From positions 559,056 to 623,055 of the forward strand of contig JAUJYN010000023.1 in NCBI GenBank assembly GCA_030737835.1: a stretch of 64,000 nt of DNA, read 5' to 3'. The DNA is from Acorus gramineus. Lineage: Eukaryota; Streptophyta; Magnoliopsida; Acorales; Acoraceae. Made by a program: the position numbers and the translations under genes. Under the pieces are notes generated by a model. It was not told where the DNA came from, did not search any database, and saw nothing but the letters and a program-made list of their open reading frames with translations. Shown here piece by piece: positions 45,890 to 57,094 of the stretch. Every line of letters begins with the position of its first letter. Within the stretch, counting starts at the first letter, position 1.

Positions 45890-47473
45890 TTAGCCTTGAT
45901 CAAAGATCAAGAACCGAGCAGATCGGCTCTTGATTTTCCTAGCTTCTTCTTTATCTGCTGGGAGGAAGTCGTCTTTTAGGTAAGATAGGATGGGGTCCAT
46001 CCAAGTCGGCTCCCGGGTTGTCGACTCCACTGCCATAACCTGTTCAAGGTGGGCAATGCTCAGCTGCCCTAAGAACTCGACCTGAATCTTACGGGATGGT
46101 TCTCCTTCCAGCGCGCTCGCCAGATTGGCTAGCGCATCAGCTTGAGTATTCTGCTCATGATCGATTGCGTGGATTTCCCACTCACCGATTTGTTCGAGCA
46201 AAGTACGTGTGTAGCCCTAATAAGCCGCCATACGATCGTTCTTTGTCTGATATTCTCTAGTGCTCTGATATACCATGAGTTGAGAATCGCTGTAGATCAC
46301 CAATTTATGGACGGCGAGATCTACGGTGAATTCAAAGCCCACGATGAGTGCCTCGTATTCGGCTTCATTGTTAGAAGCTTTGAATCCCAACTTGATCGCG
46401 TGTTCAAACAAGAATCCGTATTCACTGCGCAAGATCATCCCCGCTCCCGACCCTTTTTGGTTGGACGCCCCATCGACATGGAGTGTCCAAGAAACTGTTC
46501 TGTAGTTGGAGACAGCACAGACCTGCTGCTCGACAGGTGTAAGGTCGGCGATGATGTCTGCGACGACCTGTCCTTTGATTGCATTCTTGGGCTGATAGTG
46601 GATATCAAAAGCTGAAAGTTCGACTGCCCATTTGAGCAACCGTCCTGCGGCATTTGCCTTTCTCAATACAGCTTTGAGAGGCAAGTCGGTGATGAGATCG
46701 ATCGTATGGGCTTGAAAGTAATGACGCAATTTTCGGGCGAAAATGAGCAAGGCAAACGCAAGCTTCTCGATACGAGAATACCTGGTTTCTGCCCCGCTGA
46801 GCGCCTTACTCGCGTAGTAGATTGCCCTCTGCCCCCGGTCGATGTCCTTCAGTAGCGCGGAGCTAATAGCGTGCTCAAAGGCTGCAATGTAAAGGAGCAA
46901 AATATCTCCTAAGGAAGGGAATACCAGAAGTGGCGGCGTGCTAAGGTACTTTTTGATTTCTTCAAACGTCTTCTGACACTCTGGAGTCCATTCGAACCTC
47001 TGAGTCTTCCGCAACAACTAGAAGAATGGCTGGCATCGATCAGTGGCCCTGGAGATGAATTGATTGAGAGTAGCCAACCTCTCTGCTAGTTTCTGCACCT
47101 CCTTTTTGTTTCGCGGAGGCTCCATCTCCAATATCACCTTGATTTGATCAGGATTGGCCTCAATTCCTTGCTGTGTCTTCAGATACCCCAAAAACTTTCT
47201 CGAGGTGACTCCGAAGGAGCATTTCGTCGCATTTAGTTTGAGGCGGTACTTACGCAACACAACGAAGACTTCTTCCATGAGGGCCAAGTGGTCAACTCGT
47301 TGCTCGCTTTTGACCATCATGTCGTCGATGTAGACTTCAACAGTCTGAAAGATCTTAGTCGCCAGCCTCTGATAAGTGGCCCCAGCGTTCTTTAATCTGA
47401 ACGGCATTACTTTATAGCAATAAATGACTGTAGGGGTTATGAACGTTGTCTTCTCCTGGTCGGGCTCGTACAT
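45890..47473 (-). pseudogene. pol: E8 RT core, RNase H and second RNase H
   Basis: The RT part (47018-47473) has VIYCYKVMPFRLKNAGATYQ, the catalytic VYIDDMMVKSEQ box and FLGYLKTQQGIEANPDQIK. A TAG separates it from the RNase H part (46217-47017): YIAAFEHAISSALLKD, YYASKALSGAETRYSRIEKL, then WAVELSAFDIHY. The second, archaeal-type RNase H follows in the same frame with LHVDGASNQKGSGAGMIL, NNEAEYEALIVGFEF and YSDSQLMVYQ, so all three signature blocks are present. 45890-46201 is the tether toward integrase (QADALANLASALEGE). Confidence 0.87.
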
Positions 47474-47480
47474 CGGGATC

Positions 47481-48551
47481 TTAGTCCACCAGCTGATCGA
47501 TCTTCGGAAGTGGGAAGCTGTCCTTCGGACATGCGCTGTTCAGGTCGGTGAAATCCATGCTAACCTGCCACTTCATGTTCTTCTTGGGAACCACCACAGT
47601 GTTGGCTATCCACTTAGGGTGTTGCACTTCACGGATTAATCCGTTGGCTAGGAGTTTGTTCACCTCGTCTCGTACCGCCTCTGCGTGTACTGTGGCCATT
47701 CGTAACTGCTTCTGTTGAACTAGACGGATGGTGTGCGAGATGAACAGTCGGTGGCTTGCCACCTCGGGGTCGATCCCTGGCATGTCTTGAGGTTTCCAGG
47801 CAAAAATGTCCTTGTTCTCAACAAGGAGGTCAAGTATTGCCTTTCTCTCTTCTGCAGAGAGTAAACTCCCGACGAGAAAGTATTTCTCGGGGTCATGTAG
47901 GTCTATCAAAACTTGTTCGAGGTCTTTGAGAACACTGTCTTTAGGACCGGGCTGGCGCTCATTGGCCATGACTCGGTCCTGAAGTAATTGCTACCTCTTT
48001 GGATGAATTTCTCCATCCGCAGGCTGCTCCTCAAACTCGGGTAGGGTCGACTTCCCTGCCATCGCTACCATGTAGCACCGCTTTGTGGCAACTAGGTCTC
48101 CTCGAATTTCCATTATCCCCTTGGCTGTGGCGAAACGGAGCCGTTGGTGGTAAGTAGATGGAATCGCCTTCATCACCGCCAGCCAGGTGCGTCAGATGAT
48201 GGCGTTGTACGCAGACGGGAGGTCCATGATAGTGAACTCTGTCATAGCGTTCTGATTCTTTGCTCGAACCGGTAGTGTAATTCGTCCGGCAGGGATGACT
48301 CGTGCTCCGTTGAACGCAACCAGAGGATCCTTCGTTGAGGTGAGATCGGCGGCTTTTAACCCCATCCGAAGAAAGGGTTTCATGAAGAGGATGTCGACCG
48401 AGCTTCCTGTATCAACAAGAATCCTTTTAACGTCAAAATTAGAGATACGCAGAGTGATTACCAGCGCATCCGAGTGCGGGGCCTGGATTCCTTCCAGGTC
48501 GACATCAGAGAAAGTGATGGCTTCTTCATCACCACTTCTTGGTCTCTTCAC
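47481..48551 (-). pseudogene. pol: E8 protease and RT N-terminal part
   Basis: The protease part (48192-48551) has ITFSDVDLEGIQAPHSDAL and the active site VDTGSSVDILF, and ends near SAYNAII at a stop. Linker sequence (HQRLRFATAKGIMEIRGDLV) leads into the RT start (47481-47969): DPEKYFLVGSLLSAEERKAI, DMPGIDPEVASHRL, then PKKNMKWQVSMDFTDLN and SFPLPKIDQLVD. About 60 bases of RT (the segment with the first catalytic Asp) are deleted between here and 47473. Confidence 0.85.
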
Positions 48552-48949
48552 GAACAGTTTCAGCTCCTAGTTGATCTGCATCATTTTGAAGGAGACCTGC
48601 ATCTTCCTCGAATCTCGTCGGGCGCTCTTCGTCTTGACGAAATGCGGTTCACCTCCCAAAGATAACATCAATGACCTCTGCCGAAGTGGTGGGGCCAATA
48701 TTCATCACATGCTGGTCATAGGGAGCTGGGGTCTTCTCGACAGGAACATATTCCTTCAAGTGCCCCTTTCAAATATGGCCTTCCAAGTACCCCCGAAGGA
48801 TATGGCATTGGCCGGTAGTATGGCCCACACTCTTGTGGTATTCACAACAAAGATTTTGATCCCGTTTTGACTCATCGCTCCTCATAGGCGCATGCCACCT
48901 GAACCATGGCTCCCCCTCGATTTTGGACAGGATCTACGATGGAGGAATC

Positions 48950-50277
48950 TTGAAGAACATCCCTCGTCCATCTCTCACTTCGTTAGTCGAGGCACCCGGC
49001 TTTTTGCCCATCTCGCCTGTTGGTCCTTTTGTCACGGCTCCTGCAGGCGTTTCATTGTTTGTGTAGAGGTGGCGGCCGTTGGCAAAGGCTGGGAAGCAGC
49101 CACCACATGCTTAAGGACCTTGGATTCTTCTTTCCACCTTGGCGTACTTTTCATCACGCCCCATCAAATCTCGTAAGTCGGAAGGAGTGCGCTTGATTAG
49201 TGACTCCTTGAGACCGTTTCCCGATGGCAGGCCATTCCGGAAAGCCATTATCGCGGCACCCTCATTGCAGTCCTCCACTTCAAACATAAAGATGCGGAAA
49301 CGATCAACATACTGCCTAATCGTTTCTCCTGACTACATTTGGATTTTCATAAGATCGCCGAGATCCTTCTTCCTCCGCCGGCTACAGATGAAGTGTTCGG
49401 AAAATGTGGAGCCAAGCTCTTCAAAAGTTCTTATTGCCGCGGGTCGGAGGAGGTGAAACCATGTAAGCGCGGCCCCTTCCAGACTGGAGGGGAAGAGGCG
49501 GCACATAAGCCCGTCATAGAGCTCATACAACGCCATCGAATGTCGGAATGCCAAAATATGATCATAGGGATCCGTCGTGCTGTTGTATAGCTTGAATTTG
49601 GGTTGAACAAACTTTCGGGGAAGCCGTTCTCTGAGAATCTCCGTGCAAAACGGGGAAGCGAATCCCCGTTTTGCATGCTCCACCATCTCGTGACTCGGGA
49701 CGCGCCGTACCTCAGAGCGCAAGGTGTAACGGGGTTATTCGTCTGCTTTCCTATCCCTCAGACGGGGCAGAGATTCATGCTGACGCCCTTCCGATACTCC
49801 TCGTAGAACCGATCGCTCTTGGTGAGTTTGCCTGCGTGAAGCCTCCCGCCAGGCAGAGCGTTCTCCATGGGGTGAACGCCCGAGCCTCCGTTCTTCATGC
49901 GGCCACCGACCCGCTCGAGGAGTACGCGAGCACCTACGGGTCCGCTGCCTTTTATTGGAGGAAGAGGTACTCCCCTCTGAACCTTCAACATTGATGACCG
50001 GGGGGTTGGGCAGCGCAGGAGGTGGTAGCCGAATTCCCTCCGGAGCTGGATGTTGTCGTTGCGCATTTCTATAGAACTGTTGCATCAAGGCTTCGATCAT
50101 CTGCTGCATTAACCCTTGCAGACGAACAAATAGAGTTTCTTGCGTGGACTCTATTGCCCGCATGAGGTCCAGGACCGGACTCACCAGGGTTCCTGGTGAG
50201 CCATCAATAGTGGCATCGGATGGGAGGACGTCTCTCTCCTATTGTCCTTCAACATTGGTGTTACTAGGATCTGACAT
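48950..50277 (-). pseudogene. gag: E8 gag
   Basis: The start MSDPSNTN lies at 50275-50277, just inside the primer site. One frame runs through, with a TAG about 12 codons in, a TAA at 49735-49737 and a TAG near 49333-49335. Blocks are MRAIESTQETLFVRLQGLM, ILRERLPRKFVQPKFKLYN, MALYELYDGLMCRLFPSSLE, GAALTWFHLLRPAAIRTFEE, KKDLGDLMKIQM and GLKESLIKRTPSDLRDLMGR. An Arg-rich linker (RRCSRTPRAGRW) lies near residue 80. Confidence 0.82.
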
Positions 50278-50304
50278 TGCGGGCACTGGCTTTTCGTTTC
50301 AAAT

Positions 50305-50321
50305 TCCCACAGACGGCACCA
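50305..50321 (-). promoter_or_regulatory. E8 primer binding site
   Basis: The minus strand reads TGGTGCCGTCTGTGGGA, three bases from the LTR. It is the same type of site as in E7, with one base different. Confidence 0.7.
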
Positions 50322-50493
50322 AACTGAGGTGGATATTTTCCAACTTCAGTTAAATTTGTAAATCTCTTGGGAAAATGAACATGAACTATATGAATTTTTT
50401 ACTGTGTTTGACTGGGATTGTCCGGTTGAGTGTGTAGAAAAGACTGGTTGTATTGAAAATGACACACAATGACTCACAATGACTGGCTGTGCC

Positions 50494-50937
50494 TAGCTGT
50501 GCCTGTAGAGTGTTGAGCGCGCGACCTCTTTATGGGCTGCCTACGTACCCCTTGGGGATCAAGTCACATGTAGTTCCTTTATTGACTAGGCCTTTAGAGT
50601 GCTATCGCGCGACCTCTTTATAGGCTACCTACGTACCCCTTGGAGATCAAGTCACAAGTAGTACCTTTATTGACTGGGCCTTTAGAGTGCTATCGCGTGA
50701 CCTCTTTATGGGCTGCCTACGTACCCCTGAGGGATCAAGCCACACGTACTTCCCTTTATTGACTAGGCCTTTAGAGTGCTATCGTGTGACCTCTTTATAG
50801 GCTGCCTACGTACCCCTTGGGGATCAAGTCACACATAATTCCTTTATTGACTGGGCCTTCAGAGTGCTATCGCGTGACCTCTTTATAAGCTGCCTACGTA
50901 CCCCATGGGGATCAAGTCACACGTAATTCCCTTTTTG
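50494..50937. repeat. 88 bp tandem repeat in E8 LTR
   Basis: Units start TTGACT(A/G)GGCCTTTAG at 50582, 50670, 50759 and 50847, with a partial one before. Each holds GCGACCTCTTTAT and CTACGTACCCCTTGG. E7 LTRs carry one such unit. Confidence 0.88.
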
Positions 50938-51160
50938 CCCTTGTAACTGCCTTGCCACTAACTGTTTAGTAGGATTTTTACCGAGGAAACTCCCCCAATA
51001 TTTATGCTCCACGTCGGTCCTTGATTACCCACGTTCTGTTGGTAATGGGCCTTAAATGCCACCTTAGCTGATTCAGGCGTTAGTGGTCCTCTTACCGTTT
51101 CTTCATTCTACTCGGGGTCACTTGATATGCTCGCCCGTATGTTTCATAGTACGTCTGCAA

Positions 51161-51640
51161 GGAGTAAGGTTGACCGACCAGACCTCATGTCTGGTCGTGC
51201 CTTAGACTACTCGCCTTTGAGGAGTAAGATCGACCAACCATACCTCGTGTCTGGTCGTGTCTTAGACTATTTGCTTTCGAGGAGTAAGGTCGACCGACCA
51301 GACCTCGTGTCTGGTCGTGCCTTAGACTATTCATTTCTGAGGAGTAAGGTCGACCGACCAGACCTCGTGTCTGGTCGTGCCTTAGACTACTCGTTTCTGA
51401 GGAGTAAGGTCGATCGACTAGACCTCGTGTCTGGTCGTGCCTTAGACTATTCATTTCTAAGGAGTAAGGTCGACCCACCAAACCTCGTGTCTGGTCGTGC
51501 CTTAGACTACTTGTTTCTGAGGAATAAGGTCAACCGACTAGACCTTGTGTCCGGTCATGCCTTAGACTACTCATCCCCGAGAAGTAAGGTCGACCGACCA
51601 GACCTTGTGTCTGGTCGTGCCTTAGACTACTCGTTTTGTG
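51161..51640. repeat. 60 bp tandem repeat with palindrome in E8 U3, eight copies
   Basis: Units start GGAGTAAGGT at 51161, 51221, 51281, 51341, 51401, 51461, 51521 (GGAATAAGGT) and 51581 (GAAGTAAGGT), exactly 60 bp apart. Each contains GACCAGAC-CTCGT-GTCTGGTC, a near-perfect 8 bp inverted repeat with a 5-base loop. Copies differ at a few bases each. This sits in U3, upstream of the likely promoter on the minus strand. Confidence 0.92.
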
Positions 51641-52987
51641 AGAATCATCATGACTAAGGATTGGAACTCATATTTATTAGTCCCATGGTAGGCCCACATC
51701 AGTCCTAGTGTGACACGCCATCCCTGACATGACACGTGTCGTGGTGAGGATTTTTACCTCCACAACAGTCTTCAAGAAGCATTCGGCCTTCCTCGCACCA
51801 AGTTCTTGCTCGCTGAGCGCTTGAAGAAGGACAGAGTTCTGAAAAACAAATCATCAGAACATTGAGAAAAGAAATTTGAAGGAAAAGGTTGAGCTACTTA
51901 TATTGTAAATGCTCCAACCTAGCCGAGTAAAGAGCACCTCAGTTGTAACTTGGCAAGCACTTTCCAGATCGTCTTCAAGAAGACAACCCTTGAGTTGGGC
52001 GCAAGCAACTTCCTCGTTGGGTGCAAGCAACTTCAAGAAGACAATGCCCAGCTAAAGAACCGCCTGAAGGAGCACGGGCCGAAGCAACCATCGCAGGAGC
52101 TGTAGCATGGGGAGCGTCGGTGGCTGCAATTGGAGTAGCCTCTATCGAGGCCGAACAAAAGAAATCAACTGCCAAGGCAGCAGAAGGAGAAGCCTCCGAC
52201 ACTTCAATGGAGGGAATATCCGAACGAGGAGACGCTGAAGAGATGGCCGCAGTTGGAACGACTGGGAGCATCCTTGGTGATGGTACCGTGGAGGGTGTGG
52301 TCTCCACTGCAACAGTCGGGGGCAACTTCGATCTGACTATCGAAGGGGATGGTGACTTCATCGCTGCGGCTAGGGGAACCCCTGGCGTAACAACCGGAGG
52401 AGGTGCAGCCCCTACCACCTCGAGTGATGACAGCTCAACGCGGGCCAGTTCAACTGTCGGGATAGCAGGGCAAGAAGCCTCGACCATTTCAACTTCTAGA
52501 GAGGAAGGAACCACTACCGCCTTTAGCAACGAGATGACGGTAGGACTTGGTAGACATCCCTCCTCTACAGAAGGCAGAGCAGATCCCGCTCCTTGATCGA
52601 CAGCAACACTCGTGGAAGGAGAAGCTAGAGGTACGCCATATGAGGTTACTGCTCCACCCACTTCCTCGCCAGCTGTTGGATTCGTGCATAAAGACTTGAT
52701 CCTTCGTTTTGAACGAAGCAGCTTCCTTGGCTTTCTCTTCAAAACGGAGGTAGATTTGCCCTTCAGAGTAGCAAGTTGCTCAACCACCTCCTCGTTGACA
52801 ACAGGAGAAGGAGCAAAAGGTGTGCCGATCTCCAATGACATACCGGCAACCATCGAAGAAGAACCAATGACCCTGGAGGCGGGGAGGTGAAAGATTTTAT
52901 GAAAATCTTTCTCTTCTAGCTCTTGGGCATGACCGATTTGCTCAAACTTCACCACCGAAGGGTCTGGGGTCGCTCGCTTTAAGTCAT

Positions 52988-53063
52988 CTGGAGAAGTAGA
53001 TGATGTTCATTGGCCACAACGAAGGGGTTAAAAGTGTAAAGGTGAAGGAACTTTTATACTTAC
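52988..53063 (-). other. Intron 1 of E4 antisense gene B (predicted)
   Basis: The minus strand has donor GTAAGTATAAAAG at 53063 and acceptor ACTTCTCCAG at 52988, 76 bp apart. Coding sequence (KVPRCLRPMKLG before, SVVKFEQIGHA soon after) lies on both sides. E7 keeps the matching acceptor at 36830-36839. Confidence 0.6.
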
Positions 53064-53263
53064 CCAATTTCATCGGACGAAGACAACGAGGCACCTTAGG
53101 CCCATCATGCGGACCCCCAGTTGGGAACTTCCAAAGATCGGACAGCTGCATGAAGAACTCATCTCTCCACCCACAGAGGGAAGCTTCTTCACGAGAGGAA
53201 CCACATCTTTTCTAGCCCAGAGGTAGAAGGCATGCTCTGTCTTCCTCAGATCATACAGATGGT

Positions 53264-56200
53264 TGTCACGCGCCAGGGCGGCCGTCCCCGAGACGTGGCA
53301 ATAATAAAGTATCAGCTATCAATACCTGAGGTCAACAAAGACTCCAACAACAACACACAGGGTGGCAAAGCAAAGATAATGATAACTGACTGAAAAGCGG
53401 AAGCATAAGATATCAACAATGTTATAAACCAAAAATATTATTACAGACTCGAATACACAATCACTATCCTGTAAGAGCCAAGTCTAGTCCAAATAAAATA
53501 CAACCTGTGCCACATACATGATTTACATTACATAAAATGACTCTAGGACTGCTAACAGCCTCGCACTCGCCACCTATCAGAAGAACGCTCCACGCCTATA
53601 AGACCACGCCACAGGGAAGCTCCACGCCCAACACTGCCCTTGAAAAGAAACAATATGCGAGGGGTGAACTACAAGCTCAGTGAGTGGCTGGAAACCAATC
53701 ACCAATACAACAGTTCAATACTAAAGCAATTTCCTTTAAAGGAAAACATGGGTGGAAACCCAATGGATAACAGGGTCACGCGGTGGCGCGACCAACCTCA
53801 CCCTCACCCTCACTCCCGGAGGAAGACTCTTGGGACTTTTGGGGAGAGACCATACCGTTGGTCAAAGAGACACGGAATTACTGGTCTGCACAACAATATT
53901 GGATCACCAACCTCACCCTCACCCTCACTCTCGGAGGGAGACTCTTGGGACTTTTGGGGAGAGACCATACCGTTGGTCGAAGAGACGCGGAATTACTGGT
54001 CTACACAACACTATTGGATCATCTACATCGAGATAACTGCCCAACGATGTCTTTGAACATCGATACGCAACCGGACCCAACAACTATAGGAACGGACGAA
54101 CAACGAATGGGTCACGCGGTGACGTGTCTTCACCTCATCCTCACCCTCACCCTTTAGAGGTGACATAGGACTTTTGGAGAGATTAGACTCCTCTACACCC
54201 TTGGTCCACCGGTAGCCCTTTCCCCGGGTAGTCTCTACCTGGTATACTCCCACGATCAGTATGCTCCTGAACGCATCAGTAGTACCTAGGGATGGGAGCC
54301 CTCTGTCAGAACAGCTTTTCCAACGTCGGGGAGTTCCTACACGGATCCAACGAAGGGGAGAACGATTCCACGCTTGCAATATCATTCGTTAGCCCTCTCC
54401 CGGGTAGCCTCTACCTGGTATACCCCCTTGATCAGTACATCTTGCTGCATGCATCGATAGTACCTACAAGTGGGGGCCCTCTGTCAGGACAGCTACAACT
54501 CGGGCCGCTTCAACACAAACAACATTGGGAATAAACACTCCATGTTCGCAAAGCGAACCCAATAGAAAAACAACTACTCTCGATAATCACATATCGATGA
54601 TATCGAATACTACTGTACCCCCACACGGTTGCGTCGCTCGAACACAAGGGGGGGTTGCCTCTGCTCTCACGCAGAAATAATCCCAAGGCACATAACCCAA
54701 CAGGCAGTTCATATACACGCCTCGCACGGGTAGGCCTAGCTTAATGCCACAACTACCGGCTTAACAAAACCGATAAGATAATGAATTCTCTTGAATTCCA
54801 AACAAGTGCATCTCTCGGATGCACGGGGGCGATTACATCGCTAGCGCTCTAACTAATAAGGTACAACCCGACAACGGTCATACCCACGCCTATTTCAGAT
54901 AGGCCCAATCAATTTTAACATGTGCATATATATATCCAGGAGAATTATACCTAGTTATGTACATGAACTACATGCACGATAACCTATCAAATAATTATAG
55001 GGATATTCCCTAACATGGATTTACATCATAAACAACAAATCGTACAACATGCATACATGGCCATTACTTAAGCATGCGTTGGATATCACCAACTTAAAAG
55101 GGAAGGATCAAGCGCGATCTCGCGCACTAACAGGTGCATGCCAATATTGCAAACGAACCCGAGTCGAGTAGGAAATCGCCTCTACTTACTCAGTTCGTGC
55201 AGAGGGAGAGGGCGAGAGAGAGATCATAATCTCTTGAAGTTGGTCATAGCTTTGCCCCATTAGCATGGGCGCAACAACTACACCACGCCCTCGAGTCTTA
55301 TCGCAAGGGAATATTAGGCAGGTGCCCATTATTAACCAGATTTAATCATGCTGGATATTCCAATTAATATGGTGGGAGTAGTATTACAATACTATCTAAG
55401 GCATGCCATATTCTATACATCCATACACATTACAGAAATACATGCCCATACTAGAAGTGCGCATGCAACACAATCATTCATACATGGATACAATACATGG
55501 GCAAGTATATGGTAGAAAAGGGGGTTCTACGCAATATACGAGCTATACAATCCTAGCATGCAAATATCTAGCATATTTAGGGTGCAAAGAAGCCCCATGG
55601 ATGCTCGACACACGACTACGTGCATCGAGCGCATCCCAAAGGGTTGGATCGAACCACTCACCTAACGAGCGCACGGCTCGCGAAACGCAAGAGGGCGAAA
55701 AATTGAATCCGAAGCATGATACCAATCCGCCAAGAATCATCCAATCCCGAAATTGACCAATGGTTTGGATTGGGCTATAACAAGGTGCTCGATACCCCGA
55801 AACACACTCTGAACGGGTCCGAATACTGCAAGCACGCCCCCCGAGCGGCCCACGCACTCCGCATGCATCGGTGAATGCCAAGCACGCCCTCAAGCACTCC
55901 GTGCACTCTGCCCACGCACTCCGCATGCATCGGACAACGCCAAGCACGCCCTCGAGCACCTCGTGCACGCTGCCCACGCACTCCGCACGCATCAGACAAC
56001 GCTAAGCACGCCCTCGAGCACCTCATGCACGCTTCCCACGCGCTCCGCATACATGCGAGAATGCTAAGCATGCACTCGAGCACCCGATGTGCCAACCTTA
56101 CGCCCTTTTAGCCTATAAACACAAGTTCAAGTGATGCATGAGGAACCTCATTTGAAAGAAGAGAAGAAGAGGCATACAAGGTTCACTCACACATACTCAC

Positions 56201-57094
56201 AAACAGGTGGTGTACACACATATACAACACATAACGCATGAACATGGGCTTCTCTCCCTCATGCTCGTCAATTCCATGCACACACAACAACAACACAAAG
56301 CAATGGAGCTTCCACTCCTCCCCAACAGCTACAAAAGACATGGCTGAACCCAAACAAGGAGAGCGGGAGGTCCATGCGCGGCTCCGGCACGCCCACACGC
56401 CACAGCTCCACCTTTATCACCATCGACGCCCCGAACCTCCCTTCAAACAACATACATACCATGACATCAGAAGAGGGGACTTCAACACCACCTCCACTTT
56501 ATCTTCTTCATTTTCATATAAGAAGGGCTGGTCGAGTGTGCTAGGCGAGAGAGACATTTAGGGTCATTCAAATGACCAAATCGTCCCTTGACCAGAAATT
56601 TCTGGACAGGCTTCACTCGAACAGCCATAACTTCCACGATATAGCTTAGAATTGCACAATTCAAGATCCTTTGGAAATCCAAGAAGATTATCTACAACTT
56701 TCATGTTTATGCCAAGATCAAATAATCCCTTCAGCTATTCCGAAATGAGAGCTAAACATTGAACAGGGCTGCTGCCAGAATTTTCTCATCCCCGGGGTAT
56801 ACTTGGAAAAATAGCCATAACTTTTACTACATGAATCCAGTTGATCTAGTTCACCTTTTGTATGAAAGCTAACTCAAAACTGAGCATCTCATGATAAAAT
56901 TATATTTAAACCTTTTCATCTTGGATTTTAACAAAATTAAATCCAAATACCAAATCGGAAATGCATAACTTCTAGGAGAAAAATTATGTAGCCAAATTTT
57001 CAATCAGAGCTCTCCAACTCCTGTAGGTAGCTAAAAGCCAAAATTTTAGCGACTCCGATTGAAAAATAAGGCTCCAAATGACACAGGCATAACA
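53264..57094 (-). repeat. Tekay-type solo LTR, 3831 bp, with perfect target duplication
   Basis: Ends are TGTTATGCCTGTGTC and ...GCGTGACA on the minus strand. It is flanked by ATGGT at 53259-53263 and 57095-57099. E4 gene B reads across the two flanks once one ATGGT is removed (VDDIYH joined to LYDLRKTEHAF), which confirms the insertion. It carries CCCTCACCCTCACCC runs near 53800 and 53910 and a GTGAGTGG motif (55653-55660). The hairpin motif near 53660 is present, but the following CAG is changed to CAA. U3 matches 28900-29654. Confidence 0.92.
55853..56098. repeat. 62 bp tandem repeat in the solo LTR, about four copies
   Basis: Units start CGCACTCCGCATGCATC at 55853, 55915, 55977 and 56039, and each holds AAGCACGCCCTCGAGCAC. 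It occupies the place of the GC-rich GCGC block of other LTRs in this family, so that block is fast-evolving. Confidence 0.88.

Larger units (their letters stand above)
44525..51764 (-). mobile_element. E8: Tat/Retand-type element, 3' part deleted
   Basis: It has a 5' LTR (50325-51764), primer site, gag, protease, RT, two RNase H domains and integrase in order on the minus strand. Sequence left of the integrase matches E7 39085-39340 and then stops at about 44525, joined to E4 spacer. The antisense genes and 3' LTR of E8 are gone, together with the end of E4 gene B. One deletion from E8 into E4 explains both losses. The right flank (ACAGT at 51765) is E4 gene B exon 3. Confidence 0.82.
50325..51764 (-). 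repeat. E8 5' LTR, 1440 bp, enlarged by two tandem arrays
   Basis: It runs from TGAGGTGGATATTTTCC to GATTTTTACCTCCACA on the plus strand. It is more than twice the length of the E7 LTRs. The extra length is an 88 bp repeat (about five copies, 50494-50937) and a 60 bp repeat (eight copies, 51161-51640). Because 60 is divisible by three, the second array leaves a long open frame (51127-51657) that is not a gene. Confidence 0.85.

Noticed and set aside
51161-51640. CRISPR-like direct repeats
   Set aside because: The 60 bp units are contiguous with no unique spacers, and the context is a plant LTR.
51127-51657. 176-codon frame with a repeated 20-residue motif
   Set aside because: It is a by-product of the 60 bp U3 repeat, whose length is a multiple of three. 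It lies inside an LTR and the reverse strand shows the same effect.
52021-52596. 191-codon plus-strand frame in the gene B region
   Set aside because: It is the reverse-strand shadow of antisense gene B exon 2. The minus-strand reading has the homologue in E7.
53795-53940. Telomere-like CCCTCACCCTCACCC runs here and at 1690, 1785, 26205 and 20395
   Set aside because: The unit is CCCTCA, not the plant CCCTAAA. Only two to four units occur, always at the same place in the chromovirus LTR.
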